Assembly (NCBI RefSeq): GCF_004216555.1
Contig: NZ_SGWQ01000004.1
Coordinates: forward strand, 124,001 to 188,000
Source: Herbihabitans rhizosphaerae
GTDB taxonomy: Bacteria > Actinomycetota > Actinomycetes > Mycobacteriales > Pseudonocardiaceae
Length of the DNA stretch: 64,000 nucleotides
Direction: 5' to 3'
Part shown: positions 33,963-42,500 of the stretch, in pieces
Position numbering within the stretch: position 1 is the stretch's first letter
Layout: each line of letters opens with the position of its first letter
The notes under the pieces: generated by a model
Databases searched by the model: none
Seen by the model: the letters and a program-made list of their open reading frames with translations, nothing else
What the model was told of the DNA's origin: nothing
Position numbers and translations under genes: made by a program

Positions 33963-34443
33963 TCATGCTATCGGTCGGTCACGCGGCGGACCCTCGACCA
34001 AGATCCATCTCGCGTGTGACGGGCACGGCCGTCCGCTGTCGGTCGTGTTGACGGGCGGCAACACCAACGACTGCACCATGTTCCACGATGTCCTGGCCGG
34101 TGTTGTGTTCCAGCGACAGGTTGCGGGCCGTCCGGCGACCAGGCCGCACCGGGTGATAGCGGACAAGGGCTACTCCAGCCGCGCCATCCGCACCCACCTT
34201 CGCCAGCGCGGCATCCGGGCCACCATCCCCGAACGCCGTGACCAGCAAGCCAACCGTGTCCGGCGCGGGCAAGCGGGTGGCCGCCCACCGGCCTTCGACC
34301 CGGCGATCTACAAGCGCCGCAACGTCGTCGAGCGCTGCTTCAACCGACTCAAGCAGTTCCGGGCCATCGCCACCCGCTACGACAAGACCGCCCTGTCCTA
34401 CCAAGCCATGCTCGACCTGGCCACCCTCACCATCTGGCTTTGA
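33871..34443 (+). CDS. IS5-family transposase, C-terminal frame
   Basis: From about 33945 this frame continues the transposase: HAIGRSRGGPSTKIHLACDG, VIADKGYSSRAIRTHLRQRG (second catalytic Asp), IYKRRNVVERCFNRLKQFRA (catalytic Glu) and KTALSYQAMLDLATLTIWL. The codons before that are probably not translated alone; a GTG at 33871 is the first in-frame start. The element ends nine bases after the stop. Activity depends on whether the +1 shift is programmed. Confidence 0.78.
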   Translation: MPISTRPVPAAARVLTQGASGSCGGHTEPDDHAIGRSRGGPSTKIHLACDGHGRPLSVVLTGGNTNDCTMFHDVLAGVVFQRQVAGRPATRPHRVIADKGYSSRAIRTHLRQRGIRATIPERRDQQANRVRRGQAGGRPPAFDPAIYKRRNVVERCFNRLKQFRAIATRYDKTALSYQAMLDLATLTIWL

Positions 34444-34452
34444 GGACACGGC

Positions 34453-34773
34453 CTAGCGGGCCAACTGGTCCGAGCGGACCCATCCGTATCCGGAGCACGG
34501 GCAGCCGCTGTTCACCGCGGTGAACAGGACGCCGTCGTCGAAGCGTTCCCGGCAGGGCCCGGTGACGATCACGCCACGGTTGTGGTGCCCGTACACCTTC
34601 GCGCGGCCGCTCGGTTCGGCGCGCACCTCCGCGGGCCGTTCCACCCGGTACTCACATCGCTCGCCCTGTGCGATCGACTCCAGCCAACTGTCCATTGTGG
34701 ACAACTGGATGCGGTCGCAAAGAGCGAGTATCGCGCTGACGGCGGAAAGACCCGCCAACACCTTGTTCTTCAT
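34453..34773 (-). CDS. Small secreted SH3-like protein
   Basis: The ATG at 34773 follows GGGGTGG. The 106-residue product begins with a signal-like MKNKVLAGLSAVSAILALCD, and the mature part has paired cysteines (GERCEYRVERP, TGPCRERF, GCPCSGYGWV) and an SH3-like pattern ending GYGWVRSDQLAR. It is probably exported. Its TAG stop is formed by the palindromic CTAG duplicated by the adjacent IS, so the insertion left the C-terminus unchanged. It is now separated by the IS from the convergent DUF885 gene. Confidence 0.7.
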   Translation of the reverse strand: MKNKVLAGLSAVSAILALCDRIQLSTMDSWLESIAQGERCEYRVERPAEVRAEPSGRAKVYGHHNRGVIVTGPCRERFDDGVLFTAVNSGCPCSGYGWVRSDQLAR

Positions 34774-34909
34774 CGCGACCACCCCAGGTCCGCCTATGTA
34801 GTATTTAGTATAGGGTCTGACCTGGGGATGTCAATGTGACTCGATCTAGATGAACCCCACCTGTGTGTATTACCGTGGATAGGTGCAACCCGTAGGGCGC
34901 GTGCCGCGC

Positions 34910-35236
34910 ATGACCACGACGACCAGAGCCGTCGTCGAGGCGCTGCTGGCGGTTTTCGACGAGAAGCGCACCGAGGGCCTCTACGGTTTGCAGATCGCCG
35001 AGATCACCGGCCTGCTGCCCGGCACCACCTACCCGATCCTGCAGCGGCTGCTCGCCCTCGGCTGGGTCGTCGACGAGACCGAGGACATCGATCCGGTGCG
35101 GGAGAAGCGCCCGAGGCGGCGGCTCTACCGGCTCACGCCGGGAGGTGTCGAGGCGGCCAGGAGCGCGCTGGACCTGGCCGACGCCCGCCGCGCCAGCCCC
35201 AGGGCCAGGCTGCGCCCCGTGGAGGGAACGGGGTAG
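34910..35236 (+). CDS. PadR-family transcriptional regulator, short form
   Basis: The ATG at 34910 gives 108 residues; a GTG at 34883 with TACCGT upstream could give a leaderless longer form. It has the PadR winged helix only: VVEALLAVFDEKRTEGLYGL, LLPGTTYPILQRLLALGWVV and the wing RPRRRLYRLTPGGVEAARSA. There is no C-terminal Vir_C domain, as in the small PadR subclass. The downstream membrane-protein gene at 35272 is 35 bases away and is probably its target. Confidence 0.85.
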   Translation: MTTTTRAVVEALLAVFDEKRTEGLYGLQIAEITGLLPGTTYPILQRLLALGWVVDETEDIDPVREKRPRRRLYRLTPGGVEAARSALDLADARRASPRARLRPVEGTG

Positions 35237-35271
35237 CGCCGCACGCTCGTCCGGAGGAAGATGGACGGACC

Positions 35272-35778
35272 ATGCTGCGAAGCTGGGGGTCCTCGCGCCG
35301 GGCGTTGCGACGCACCGGGCTCGTTCGCCGCGTCGGTTGGGGCGTTCTGCGGGCTCTCAATGTGATCGCCGCGGCGGTCTTGCTCACCTGGCTCGACACC
35401 TTCGTGGCACTCGGCGTACTCGCCTGGGTCATCGTGCTCGCCGCCGTCGTGCACACCGCGCTGCCGGTCACCGTCCGGCTCGCGCAGCTACTCGGTTTCG
35501 GTGCCGTCGCCTACACGGTCGGCAGTCCGCTGGACCGCACCGAGTACGTCATCGAGTTGGTCGGCTCGCTGCTCCCGCGGCAGGCGCGCCGCCGGTACAC
35601 CGACGAGATGTACGCCAACGCCAGGACACTCGAGCGGATGCGCCTGCCGATTCCGCAGGGCGAGCGCCAGCGGCGGATGCGGCGGGATCTGTTGCGCGGC
35701 GCGCCGAGGACGATCGTCGGGGCTGTGTTCTCCAGTGACGCCAAGGCGTCTTCCGCGAAGGGCGCCGGGCCGAGCTGA
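35272..35778 (+). CDS. Hypothetical membrane protein paired with PadR
   Basis: This 168-residue protein has a basic N-terminus, two hydrophobic segments (LRALNVIAAAVLLTWL, LGVLAWVIVLAAVVHTALPV) and a basic cytoplasmic C-terminal half with LLPRQARRRYTDEMYANART. The last feature resembles the short motif found near the end of PadR-linked membrane proteins of Streptomyces. GGAGG lies 13 bases before the ATG, so the exact start is uncertain. It converges with the GNAT gene at 35785. Confidence 0.7.
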   Translation: MLRSWGSSRRALRRTGLVRRVGWGVLRALNVIAAAVLLTWLDTFVALGVLAWVIVLAAVVHTALPVTVRLAQLLGFGAVAYTVGSPLDRTEYVIELVGSLLPRQARRRYTDEMYANARTLERMRLPIPQGERQRRMRRDLLRGAPRTIVGAVFSSDAKASSAKGAGPS

Positions 35779-35784
35779 ATTCGT

Positions 35785-36378
35785 TCACTCCGTCGGCGGA
35801 TCGAGCGGCAGGTCGCGGCCGAGCACACCGAACGGGCGAGGGTCGCCCACGAACCGGTAGTCGCGCAGCACGTCGGTGAAACCGAGCCGCCGGTACAGCC
35901 GCCACGCCCGCGACGGTCCCTCGGGCGTGGACAGCAGCACGCGGCTCATCCCGGTGTCGGTGAGCAGGATGCGCAACATCCGCTCGCCGATCCCGCGTCC
36001 CTGCTCGGTCGGTCGCACGTGCAGCTCGGTCAGCTCGAAGTAGTCGGTGAGCCACGTCTCGGCGAGGTCGGACCGGCCCTGTTCGGTGATGCCGCGCACG
36101 ATCTGGTCGTGCCACCACTGGCCCGGCGTCCCCTTGTAGCCGTACGCGATCCCGGCGAGACGGTCCTGCTGGTCGAACGCGGCGACACAGCGCCAGTCGT
36201 CCCTGAGCATGTGCGCGAGCCACATCGGCGCGCGCTGCTCCACGGTGCCTCTCGGGTACCGCATCGCGCTCACGTACAGCGCCAGGGCCTCGTTCAGCCT
36301 GGCGCGCAGTGCTTCCTGGGTGAGCGTCTCGAAGCGTGCGACGCGAGAGGAGTGCAGCGCGGTCACAGGGGGGATCAT
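35785..36378 (-). CDS. GNAT-family N-acetyltransferase
   Basis: This protein of about 197 residues has the GNAT acetyl-CoA motif A: LTELHVRPTEQGRGIGERML (Q/RxxGxG/A). An N-terminal helix pair (ALRARLNEALALYVSAMRYP) precedes it and a C-terminal WRLYRRLGFTDVLRDYRF follows. AAGGAGG abuts the ATG at 36378, which is too close, so a GTG at 36366 may be the true start. The substrate is unknown. The SOS-linked HEPN gene is divergent. Confidence 0.85.
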   Translation of the reverse strand: MIPPVTALHSSRVARFETLTQEALRARLNEALALYVSAMRYPRGTVEQRAPMWLAHMLRDDWRCVAAFDQQDRLAGIAYGYKGTPGQWWHDQIVRGITEQGRSDLAETWLTDYFELTELHVRPTEQGRGIGERMLRILLTDTGMSRVLLSTPEGPSRAWRLYRRLGFTDVLRDYRFVGDPRPFGVLGRDLPLDPPTE

Positions 36379-36490
36379 CCTCCTTCCGCGCGGCTGGCGC
36401 AGCCCCCTATGGGCGTGACCTTGCGTGCCGTCAGCGTGGTCGCCGGGGCCGGGTTGAACCACGCGTGCGCTCGGGTTACTCTGGACGTGT

Positions 36491-36506
36491 TCGAACAAAT
36501 GTTCGA
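36491..36506. promoter_or_regulatory. LexA (SOS) box
   Basis: TCGAACAAATGTTCGA is a perfect match to the actinobacterial LexA box TCGAAC-N4-GTTCGA. It lies 110 bases before the HEPN gene, next to a TTACTCT that could be its -10 element. Confidence 0.88.
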
Positions 36507-36616
36507 CCGTCAGCTGTCCGGTGGCGGGGTGGGGGAAGCACCTCGCCACCGGGCGCCGCCGGCTTCCCCACGGCGGAGCAGCGACAACGAGTGCTGCCTA
36601 CCCAGGGAGGCCACCG

Positions 36617-37078
36617 ATGACCAGTGTGATCGATTTCGACCTCGCGGCCCGGCCGCGCGGGCATCGAGCGGTTCGCGCCCCTCGTCCCGCCTCCTCGGCG
36701 CGTGGCCTGCTGGAGCAGGCCGAGCGCGGGCTGATCGAGGCGGCCTGGCAGCGGCAGCCGGCGCAGCGGTTCGCCGACGCGTACCTCGCCGCGCTGCGCG
36801 GCGCGGCGGCGCTGGTCGCCCTGCGCGGCCGCCCGCACCGCGGTCGCTCACGGCCGACGAGCGTGTGGAAGCTGCTGCCGGCGAAGGCGCCGGAGCTGCG
36901 GGAGTGGGCGGAGTTCTTCGCGGCGTGCTCGTCGACGCGCGCGGCGATCCAGGCCGGGATCACCCGCACCATCACCGACCGCGCGGCCGACGATCTGGTC
37001 CGCCAGACCGGCCAGTTCCTCGACCTGGTGCGCGACGCCCTGCGGGCGAGCCCGAGATCGGCGGTACCGCCGCCGTGA
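36617..37078 (+). CDS. SAV_6107-type HEPN domain protein
   Basis: The ATG at 36617 follows GGGAGG. The 153-residue protein is all-helical with LLEQAERGLIEAAWQRQPAQ, FADAYLAALRGAAALVALRG, and LREWAEFFAACSSTRAAIQA, matching the actinobacterial HEPN family named after SAV_6107. HEPN domains often belong to RNases or stress systems; the RxxxxH nuclease motif is not obvious. A perfect LexA box upstream indicates DNA-damage induction. The next gene overlaps it by four bases (GTGA). Confidence 0.8.
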   Translation: MTSVIDFDLAARPRGHRAVRAPRPASSARGLLEQAERGLIEAAWQRQPAQRFADAYLAALRGAAALVALRGRPHRGRSRPTSVWKLLPAKAPELREWAEFFAACSSTRAAIQAGITRTITDRAADDLVRQTGQFLDLVRDALRASPRSAVPPP

Positions 37079-37848
37079 ACCGTCCGTTGATCGATTACGG
37101 CCGGCTGCTCGAGGTGATCGGTATCGAGGCGCGGCTGGTCGCCAGGTCGGCCGAGGGGGCGAGCGAGGACGCGCGGGTGCCCAACTGTCCAGGTCTGACA
37201 CTCGGCGAGGCGGTGCGGCATCTCGGCGGTGCGTACCGGACGGCGAAGGCGTGGATCGAGTCCGGCGACTCGCCGGCCACTTGGCAGGCTCACCCGGCGC
37301 CCGGTCAGAGCCTCGTGGAGTTCTTCCTTGCCGGACAACGAGAACTGGTGGAGGTGCTCGTCGCGCACGACGCCGAGGAGGCGTGCGCGACGTGGTGGAC
37401 CAGCCATCAGAACTACGGGTTCTGGCGGCGGCGCATGGCGCACGAGACCACCATCCACCGGTACGACGTGCAGGGCGCGCTCGGGTCGCGGGAGGACATC
37501 GACGAGATTCCCGACGATGTCGCGATCGACGGCGTGGACGAGGCGCTCACGCTGTGGTTCGAGCACCGGTTGAGCGTGCTCGGCATGGTCGGCACCACGG
37601 AGAAGTCGGTCGCCGTGCGGGTGGGCGAGCACATCTGGCGGGCGAAGGCCGGCCCGTCGGGCACCTCGGCCACCAGGGTCGCGCCGGAGGACGTGGCCGA
37701 CGTCGACGCGGAGATCACCGGCACCGCGGAGCAGGTGTACCTGTGGTTATGGGGCCGGATGCCCACTTACGTGCTGCCGATCGACCGGGGCCGTGACCCG
37801 GACGCGGTGGCGCAACTGTGGGCGCTGATGCGGTTGGCGACCAAGTGA
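37075..37848 (+). CDS. Maleylpyruvate isomerase-family (DinB-like, mycothiol-dependent) protein
   Basis: This 257-residue protein has the MDMPI N-terminal four-helix DinB-like domain (LTLGEAVRHLGGAYRTAKAW with metal His, and WRRRMAHETTIHRYDVQGAL with HxxxH) and the MDMPI_C domain with VRVGEHIWRAKAG and YLWLWGRMPTYVLPI. Members are mycothiol-dependent enzymes. The GTG at 37075 overlaps the HEPN stop, so the gene is probably also under LexA control. The substrate is unknown. Confidence 0.85.
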   Translation: MNRPLIDYGRLLEVIGIEARLVARSAEGASEDARVPNCPGLTLGEAVRHLGGAYRTAKAWIESGDSPATWQAHPAPGQSLVEFFLAGQRELVEVLVAHDAEEACATWWTSHQNYGFWRRRMAHETTIHRYDVQGALGSREDIDEIPDDVAIDGVDEALTLWFEHRLSVLGMVGTTEKSVAVRVGEHIWRAKAGPSGTSATRVAPEDVADVDAEITGTAEQVYLWLWGRMPTYVLPIDRGRDPDAVAQLWALMRLATK

Positions 37849-37861
37849 ATCGGGCTACCGT

Positions 37862-37945
37862 GTGATCGTGACCACTCGGCTGATCAACGTCGTGATCGAC
37901 ACTCGGGAGATGCGCACTCCAGAGCGTCCACAGTGGACAGTGTGA
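37862..37945 (+). pseudogene. N-terminal remnant of a VOC/glyoxalase-like protein
   Basis: A 27-codon frame begins VIVTTRLINVVIDTREM, which matches the first beta strand of VOC-superfamily proteins, then stops. The remaining about 100 residues of the family are absent. Its end overlaps the end of the LigD remnant on the other strand. Confidence 0.4.
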
Positions 37946-38101
37946 TGTGGAACTCGATGGTCGCCTGGTTCGCCAGCATCGCGTCCGCCACCGCCCGGTA
38001 GTACTCGATCACGTCGCCCTTGCCGACCCCGTCATCGGGGAAGAGCAGCTGTCCACATTGGACAGCTGGACGTCGTGCGCACCGACATGAACGGCGGTCA
38101 C
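37884..38101 (-). pseudogene. Remnant of a LigD-type DNA polymerase domain
   Basis: From a GTG at 38101 (overlapping the upstream stop as GTGA) the minus strand reads VQLSNVD in one frame and LLFPDDGVGKGDVIEYYRAV in another, joined by an apparent one-base deletion near 38038-38045 where NVDK-LLFPDDG is expected. This is the start of LigD polymerase-domain proteins (LSNxDKxLFPDDGxTKGD). Only about 55 of about 280 residues remain. The upstream Rho_N-like gene is a common neighbour of ku/ligD, which supports the call. Confidence 0.6.
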
Positions 38102-38430
38102 CGCCCCAGCGCCTTGGCCAGTTCGCGCTTGTTCATCTTGGATCGGCCGTGCACGCCCTTCTTACGGGCCTCCTCGTAGAGCTGGTCACGCGTCGGCCCG
38201 CCGGGCCCGAGGCCCTTGCCGGAGCGCTTGCCGCCCCGGTGTTGCGGCGACACGTCCCGCGTCGAGGTCTTGCTGGCGCGCGTGGACTCGCCGGTCCGCG
38301 CCCGGTTCTTGTTCACCGTGCGCGCCGCGATCTCCTCCGCACGGTCCTCGCCGGTGCCGCGCTTCTTCGCGCCCGACTTGATGTGCTCGTACTGGCGTTC
38401 TCGCTTGTCGCTCCATGCCTGCCGCGGCAT
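38098..38430 (-). CDS. Basic Rho-N/plasmid-stabilisation-like protein
   Basis: The ATG at 38430 follows GAGGAGG. The 110-residue product is highly basic (RQAWSDKRERQYEHIKSGAK, AEEIAARTVNKNRARTG) and ends with a SAP/Rho_N-like helical motif (DQLYEEARKKGVHGRSKMNK, RELAKALGR). Such proteins are often annotated as plasmid stabilisation proteins and lie near non-homologous end-joining genes in actinobacteria. It overlaps the start of the LigD remnant by four bases, consistent with a former operon. Nucleic-acid binding is likely. Confidence 0.75.
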   Translation of the reverse strand: MPRQAWSDKRERQYEHIKSGAKKRGTGEDRAEEIAARTVNKNRARTGESTRASKTSTRDVSPQHRGGKRSGKGLGPGGPTRDQLYEEARKKGVHGRSKMNKRELAKALGR

Positions 38431-38481
38431 CGTGCACCTCCTCGCTCGGGTGCCCACCCGAGTACCCCGAGTCGGTGCCGG

Positions 38482-39201
38482 TTATGCGGACGGCTCCAGC
38501 GGCTCGCCCGATTCGGCGATGTGCGCGTCGTACGGCGGCCGCACCGGCAGGACCGTGATCACCGCGTTGTCCGGCGAGTGCCGCTCCCACACCGGCTGGA
38601 TCGCGTGGCCGACGCGCTGCCGCAGCTCGGCTGTGTCGGGCCGCACGGCGAGCCCCAGGTGAGCCGGCCCGTCGCCCAGCCGCATCCAGAACCAGACCAC
38701 CCGCGCGGGCATGTCGGCGATGGCGGCGCGCAGGTCGGCCAGACACTCGGCGGACGGATCCTGGGCCGGCCGGCCGATCCGGATCGGCGTGTTGTCGGTG
38801 GTGACGACCGCGCCGCTGTCGACGCGGACCACGCCCTCGGCGACCGCCTGGGTCTCGCCGCGGCCGAGCCGGTACGCCGTCTCCGGGATCGTCACGGCCA
38901 CGTCGTAGTGGTGCTGCAGGCTCATCGCGCACAGGTCGCGGGCGGGCACCAGCGCGGCGCGTGGCACCTCCCCGGCCGTCGTGTTGGCCGCGTAGAAGGC
39001 GATCATGCTCTCCTGGTCCGGAAACGCGTGCAGCGCCGGAGGATCGCCGAATCCGACCGGCCCGCCCTCCGGCGTCAGCGGCACGAACAGGGTGGCGCCG
39101 ACGAGTGCCGCCGCGAAGTCCTCGCCAGGCGGGCGCTGCTCGGTGTAGGCCCGGCGCAACGCGTCGATCAGCGCCTGGTTGTCCGGCTGCTGGGCGGTCA
39201 C
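38482..39201 (-). CDS. SseB-like hypothetical protein
   Basis: The GTG at 39201 overlaps the DUF1801 stop (GTGA), so the longer frame upstream is rejected. The 239-residue protein has an SseB N-terminal-like half (ALIDALRRAYTEQRPPGEDF, LFVPLTP, GDPPALHAFPDQESMIAFYA) and a C-terminal half that looks like a repeat of the ferredoxin-like enhanced-serine-sensitivity fold (RVVWFWMRLGDGPAHLGLAV). There is no signal or membrane segment. Function is unknown. Confidence 0.6.
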   Translation of the reverse strand: MTAQQPDNQALIDALRRAYTEQRPPGEDFAAALVGATLFVPLTPEGGPVGFGDPPALHAFPDQESMIAFYAANTTAGEVPRAALVPARDLCAMSLQHHYDVAVTIPETAYRLGRGETQAVAEGVVRVDSGAVVTTDNTPIRIGRPAQDPSAECLADLRAAIADMPARVVWFWMRLGDGPAHLGLAVRPDTAELRQRVGHAIQPVWERHSPDNAVITVLPVRPPYDAHIAESGEPLEPSA

Positions 39202-39557
39202 CGGACACCGGCCTTGGTGAGCGCCGCGATGATCAGCTCGTCCAGCTCCGGCCGGTCCAGGTCGGCCACGGTGCGCACCTTGTAGTGCCGGTGCACCTTG
39301 CCGGTTCCCTCGAGCAGGCCGGCCGGGTCGGGCAACTCGGCACCGCGGTTGAAGCCGAGGTTCACGTGCGCGCGGTGCGGCATCGCGCTGAACACCAGTC
39401 CTTTGTAGCCGGTGTCGGTGCCGAACCCGAAGCCCTGGTCGTCGCAGGTGATCACCGCGCCGGAGAACGCGCGGTTCAGCTTGTCGTACAACGATTCGGC
39501 GAGCGCGCGCACCGGCGGCTCCTGCCGTTCCAGCAGCTTCGCGACGGCTGTGTCCAT
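39198..39557 (-). CDS. DUF1801 domain protein
   Basis: This 119-residue protein starts at the ATG at 39557 (MDTAVAKLLERQEPPVRALA). It contains ESLYDKLNRAFSGAVITCDD, FGFGTDTGYKGLVFSAM, HVNLGFNRGAELPDPAGLLE and HRHYKVRTVADLDRPELDEL, the pattern of DUF1801/YdhG-like proteins. Function is unknown. It lies 11 bases after lhr in the same direction and overlaps the next gene, so the three may be co-transcribed. Confidence 0.75.
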   Translation of the reverse strand: MDTAVAKLLERQEPPVRALAESLYDKLNRAFSGAVITCDDQGFGFGTDTGYKGLVFSAMPHRAHVNLGFNRGAELPDPAGLLEGTGKVHRHYKVRTVADLDRPELDELIIAALTKAGVR

Positions 39558-39568
39558 GGTCCGCGAGC

Positions 39569-42500
39569 CTACGCGCGCAGCCGCAGCCCCTGTGGCGTCG
39601 CCCGGAAACCGACCTCGCGCAGCACCGCCGCGAGGTTCGACGACATCGCTCGCGCACCGTCGGCCCGCTGCACCACGAGCTGCCCGAGCCATCCGTCGTG
39701 CACCGCGTTGGACAGCGCCGACGCGGCCGCGCGGAGGGCCGGCTCGTCCTCGGTGAACGACAGCAGAGTGCGCCCGCCGCGCTCGACGTACAGGGTGGCG
39801 GCACCGTTCACAAGCACCGCCAGTGCGCCGGCTTTTCGTGCGGGACGGTGCTTTCCGTCGCCCACCGGGTCGGGCCAGTCGAGTGCCGCGCCGTACGGCT
39901 GGGCCGGATCGGCCGCCGCGAGTACGACCGCTACCGGGTCCTCGCCCGTACTGTCCACTGTGGACACGGCGCGCAGCCGGTCGACCGCGCCACGGGCGGC
40001 GAACTGGGCCGCGCCGAGGCCCTCGACCACGTAGCCGCGCACGACCTGGCCGGATTCCTCCATGCGCCGCAACACCTTGTACACCCCGCTGAACCCGCCG
40101 GTGACCCGCTCGGTGTCCAGCGCGCCGCGGGTGAGCACGCCGTGCCGCTCCAGGAACGCCTCGGCTCTGGCGTGCGCTCGCCGTGTCGGATCGGCCGCCC
40201 GGTCGGCCACCAGTGACCAGCGACCGGCGACCGTCGGCGGGCCGGTGCGGCTGGGCATTGAGGCGCGGCCGGAACGCAGCCGCGCGTACCGTCCGCGCGG
40301 GGCCGGCCGGCGAGCCTTGTGCGCGGCGCCCCGTCCGGAGACCAGCGCGCGCAGCGGCGCGATCGTGTCGTTGGTGGCGATGCCCGCCCACACGAGATCC
40401 CAGAGCGCGCCGACCACCGTGTCGTCGGCCGGCGCCTGCTCGCCACCCTCGATCAGCGCCGTGCTCACCCGGTCGGCGAGCTGGCGGAAGAACAGCGCTC
40501 CACCGTCCAATGTGGACCGAATCGCCTCGTGCAGCGGTGTGGTGTCGACGGTCTCCTCGACGTCGGGCAGCAGCAGATCGGCCACATCCGTCGGCGCCAC
40601 GGCGATCCAGCCGTCACCGCCGGCCAGCGACCCGCAGCCGCACCAGGTGACCTCGCCGGTCGCGGTCAGCTCGTCGAGCAGCGCGGGCGAGTAGCCGGGC
40701 AGGCGGGACGGCAGGATCAGCGACTCCAGCGCGCTCGCCGGCAACGGTGCCCCGGCGAGCTGCTCCACGGTGGACAGCACGTCGTCCGGGGTGGGCGCGG
40801 CACGCAGCCGGCGATCGCCGCGTGGCTTGATCCCGTGCCACGCCGGGAGGAACCGCCCGAGTGCGGCCGGCTCCACCGGCTCCACATCGGCGCGCAGCTT
40901 CGCCAGTGAGGCGCGGCGGATCCGGCGCAGCACCTCGCTGTCGCAGTACTCGGTGTGCGTGCCACCGGGCCGCAGTTCGCCCCGCACCAGCCGGCCCTCG
41001 CCGACCAGCCGGTCCAGCACACCGGTCACCACCGCGACGCCGAGCCCGAACCGTTGCGCCACGTCGTGCGCGGGGAACGGTCCGTGCGTGCGCGCGTAGC
41101 GGGCGAGCAGGTCGCCCAGCGGATCGGCCACCGGCTCGGTGAACGCCTCCGGCACGCCGACCGGCAGCGCCACACCGAGCGCGTCCCGCATCCGCCCGGC
41201 GTCCTCGATCGCCACGAAGCGTTCCTCGCCGGCCACGCGCACCCGGATCGCGCGGCGCTCGGATTCCAGCTGCCGCAACCATTCCGGGGCGATCCCGCGT
41301 TCCTTGCCCTCGGTCGTGGACAGATCGCCGAGGAAGCGCAGCAGGTCGGCGGCGTCCTCGGCGTGCCGGGCGTGCCTGGCCGGCTCCAGCCGCTGCAGCG
41401 AGCGCTCGATCTCGGCGAGCACGTCCGGGTCGAGCAGCTCCCGGATCGCCTCAGCGCCGAGCAACTCGGCCAGCAGCGCCGAGTCCAGGGAGAGCGCGGC
41501 CGCCCGCCGTTCGGCCAGCGGCGCGTCGGTCTCGTAGAGGAACATGCCGACGTAGCCGAACAGCAGACTGCGCGCGAACGGCGACGGCGACGGCGTCTCC
41601 ACGTCGACCACGCGCACCCGCCGCGCGCGCACGTCGGTCATCAGCTCGCGCAGCCCGGCCAGGTCGTAGGTGTCCTGCAGGCACTCGCGCATCGCTTCCA
41701 GGACAACGGGAAACCGCTCGTACTTGGACGCCACGGACAGCAGCGCGGCGGAGCGCTGGCGCTGCTGCCACAACGGCGTGCGGCGGCGCGGATCACGGCG
41801 GGGGAGCAGCAGCGAGCGGGCGGCGCACTCGCGGAACCGGGAGGCGAACAGTGCCGAGCCGCCCACCTCGGCGACCACGATCTGCTCGATCTCGTCCGGG
41901 TCGAGCAGCACGTCCTCGGCGCCGGCGACGATCTCCTTGCCGGCCTCGTCCAGCGTGTCCGGCAGCCGCAGCACGATCCCGTCGTCGGCCGGCATGGCCT
42001 GCACCTCGATGCCGCGCCGTTCGCGCAGCCTTGCCGCGATCGCCAGCGCCCACGGTGCGTTCACCTGCGCGCCGAACGGGGAGTGCACGATCAGCCGCCA
42101 GTCGCCCAACTCGTCGCGAAACCGTTCCAGCACCATGGTTCTGTCGTTCGGCACGTGCCGGGTGGCGGCCGTCTGCTCGTCCAGGTAGGCGAGCAGGTTG
42201 TCGCACGCCCACTCGTCCAGTCCGGCCGCCACGGCCCGCGCGCGGGCGGCCGTCGGGTCCGAAGTGGACAGTTCGCGGAGGAACGCGCCGAGCGCCCGGC
42301 CCAGCTCCAGCGGACGGCCCGGCGCGTCGCCCTTCCAGAACGGCAGCCTGGCCGGCTCGCCAGGAGCGGGCGTGACGATCACCTGATCGTGTGTGATGTC
42401 CTCGATCCGCCACGACGACGTGCCGAGCATGATCGTGTCGCCGGCACGCGACTCGTAGACCATCTCCTCGTCGAGCTCACCGACCCGCCGGCCGGTCTCG

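Larger units (their letters stand above)
33514..34452 (+). mobile_element. IS5-family (IS427-like) insertion sequence with CTAG target duplication
   Basis: Terminal inverted repeats are GACCTGTCCTCAAAG at 33514-33528 and the complement of CTTTGAGGACACGGC at 34438-34452 (13 of 15 matching). CTAG flanks the element on both sides (33510-33513 and 34453-34456). Two overlapping frames encode a DDE transposase in a +1 relation. Removal of the element and one CTAG would restore two convergent genes overlapping in their stop codons. Confidence 0.88.
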
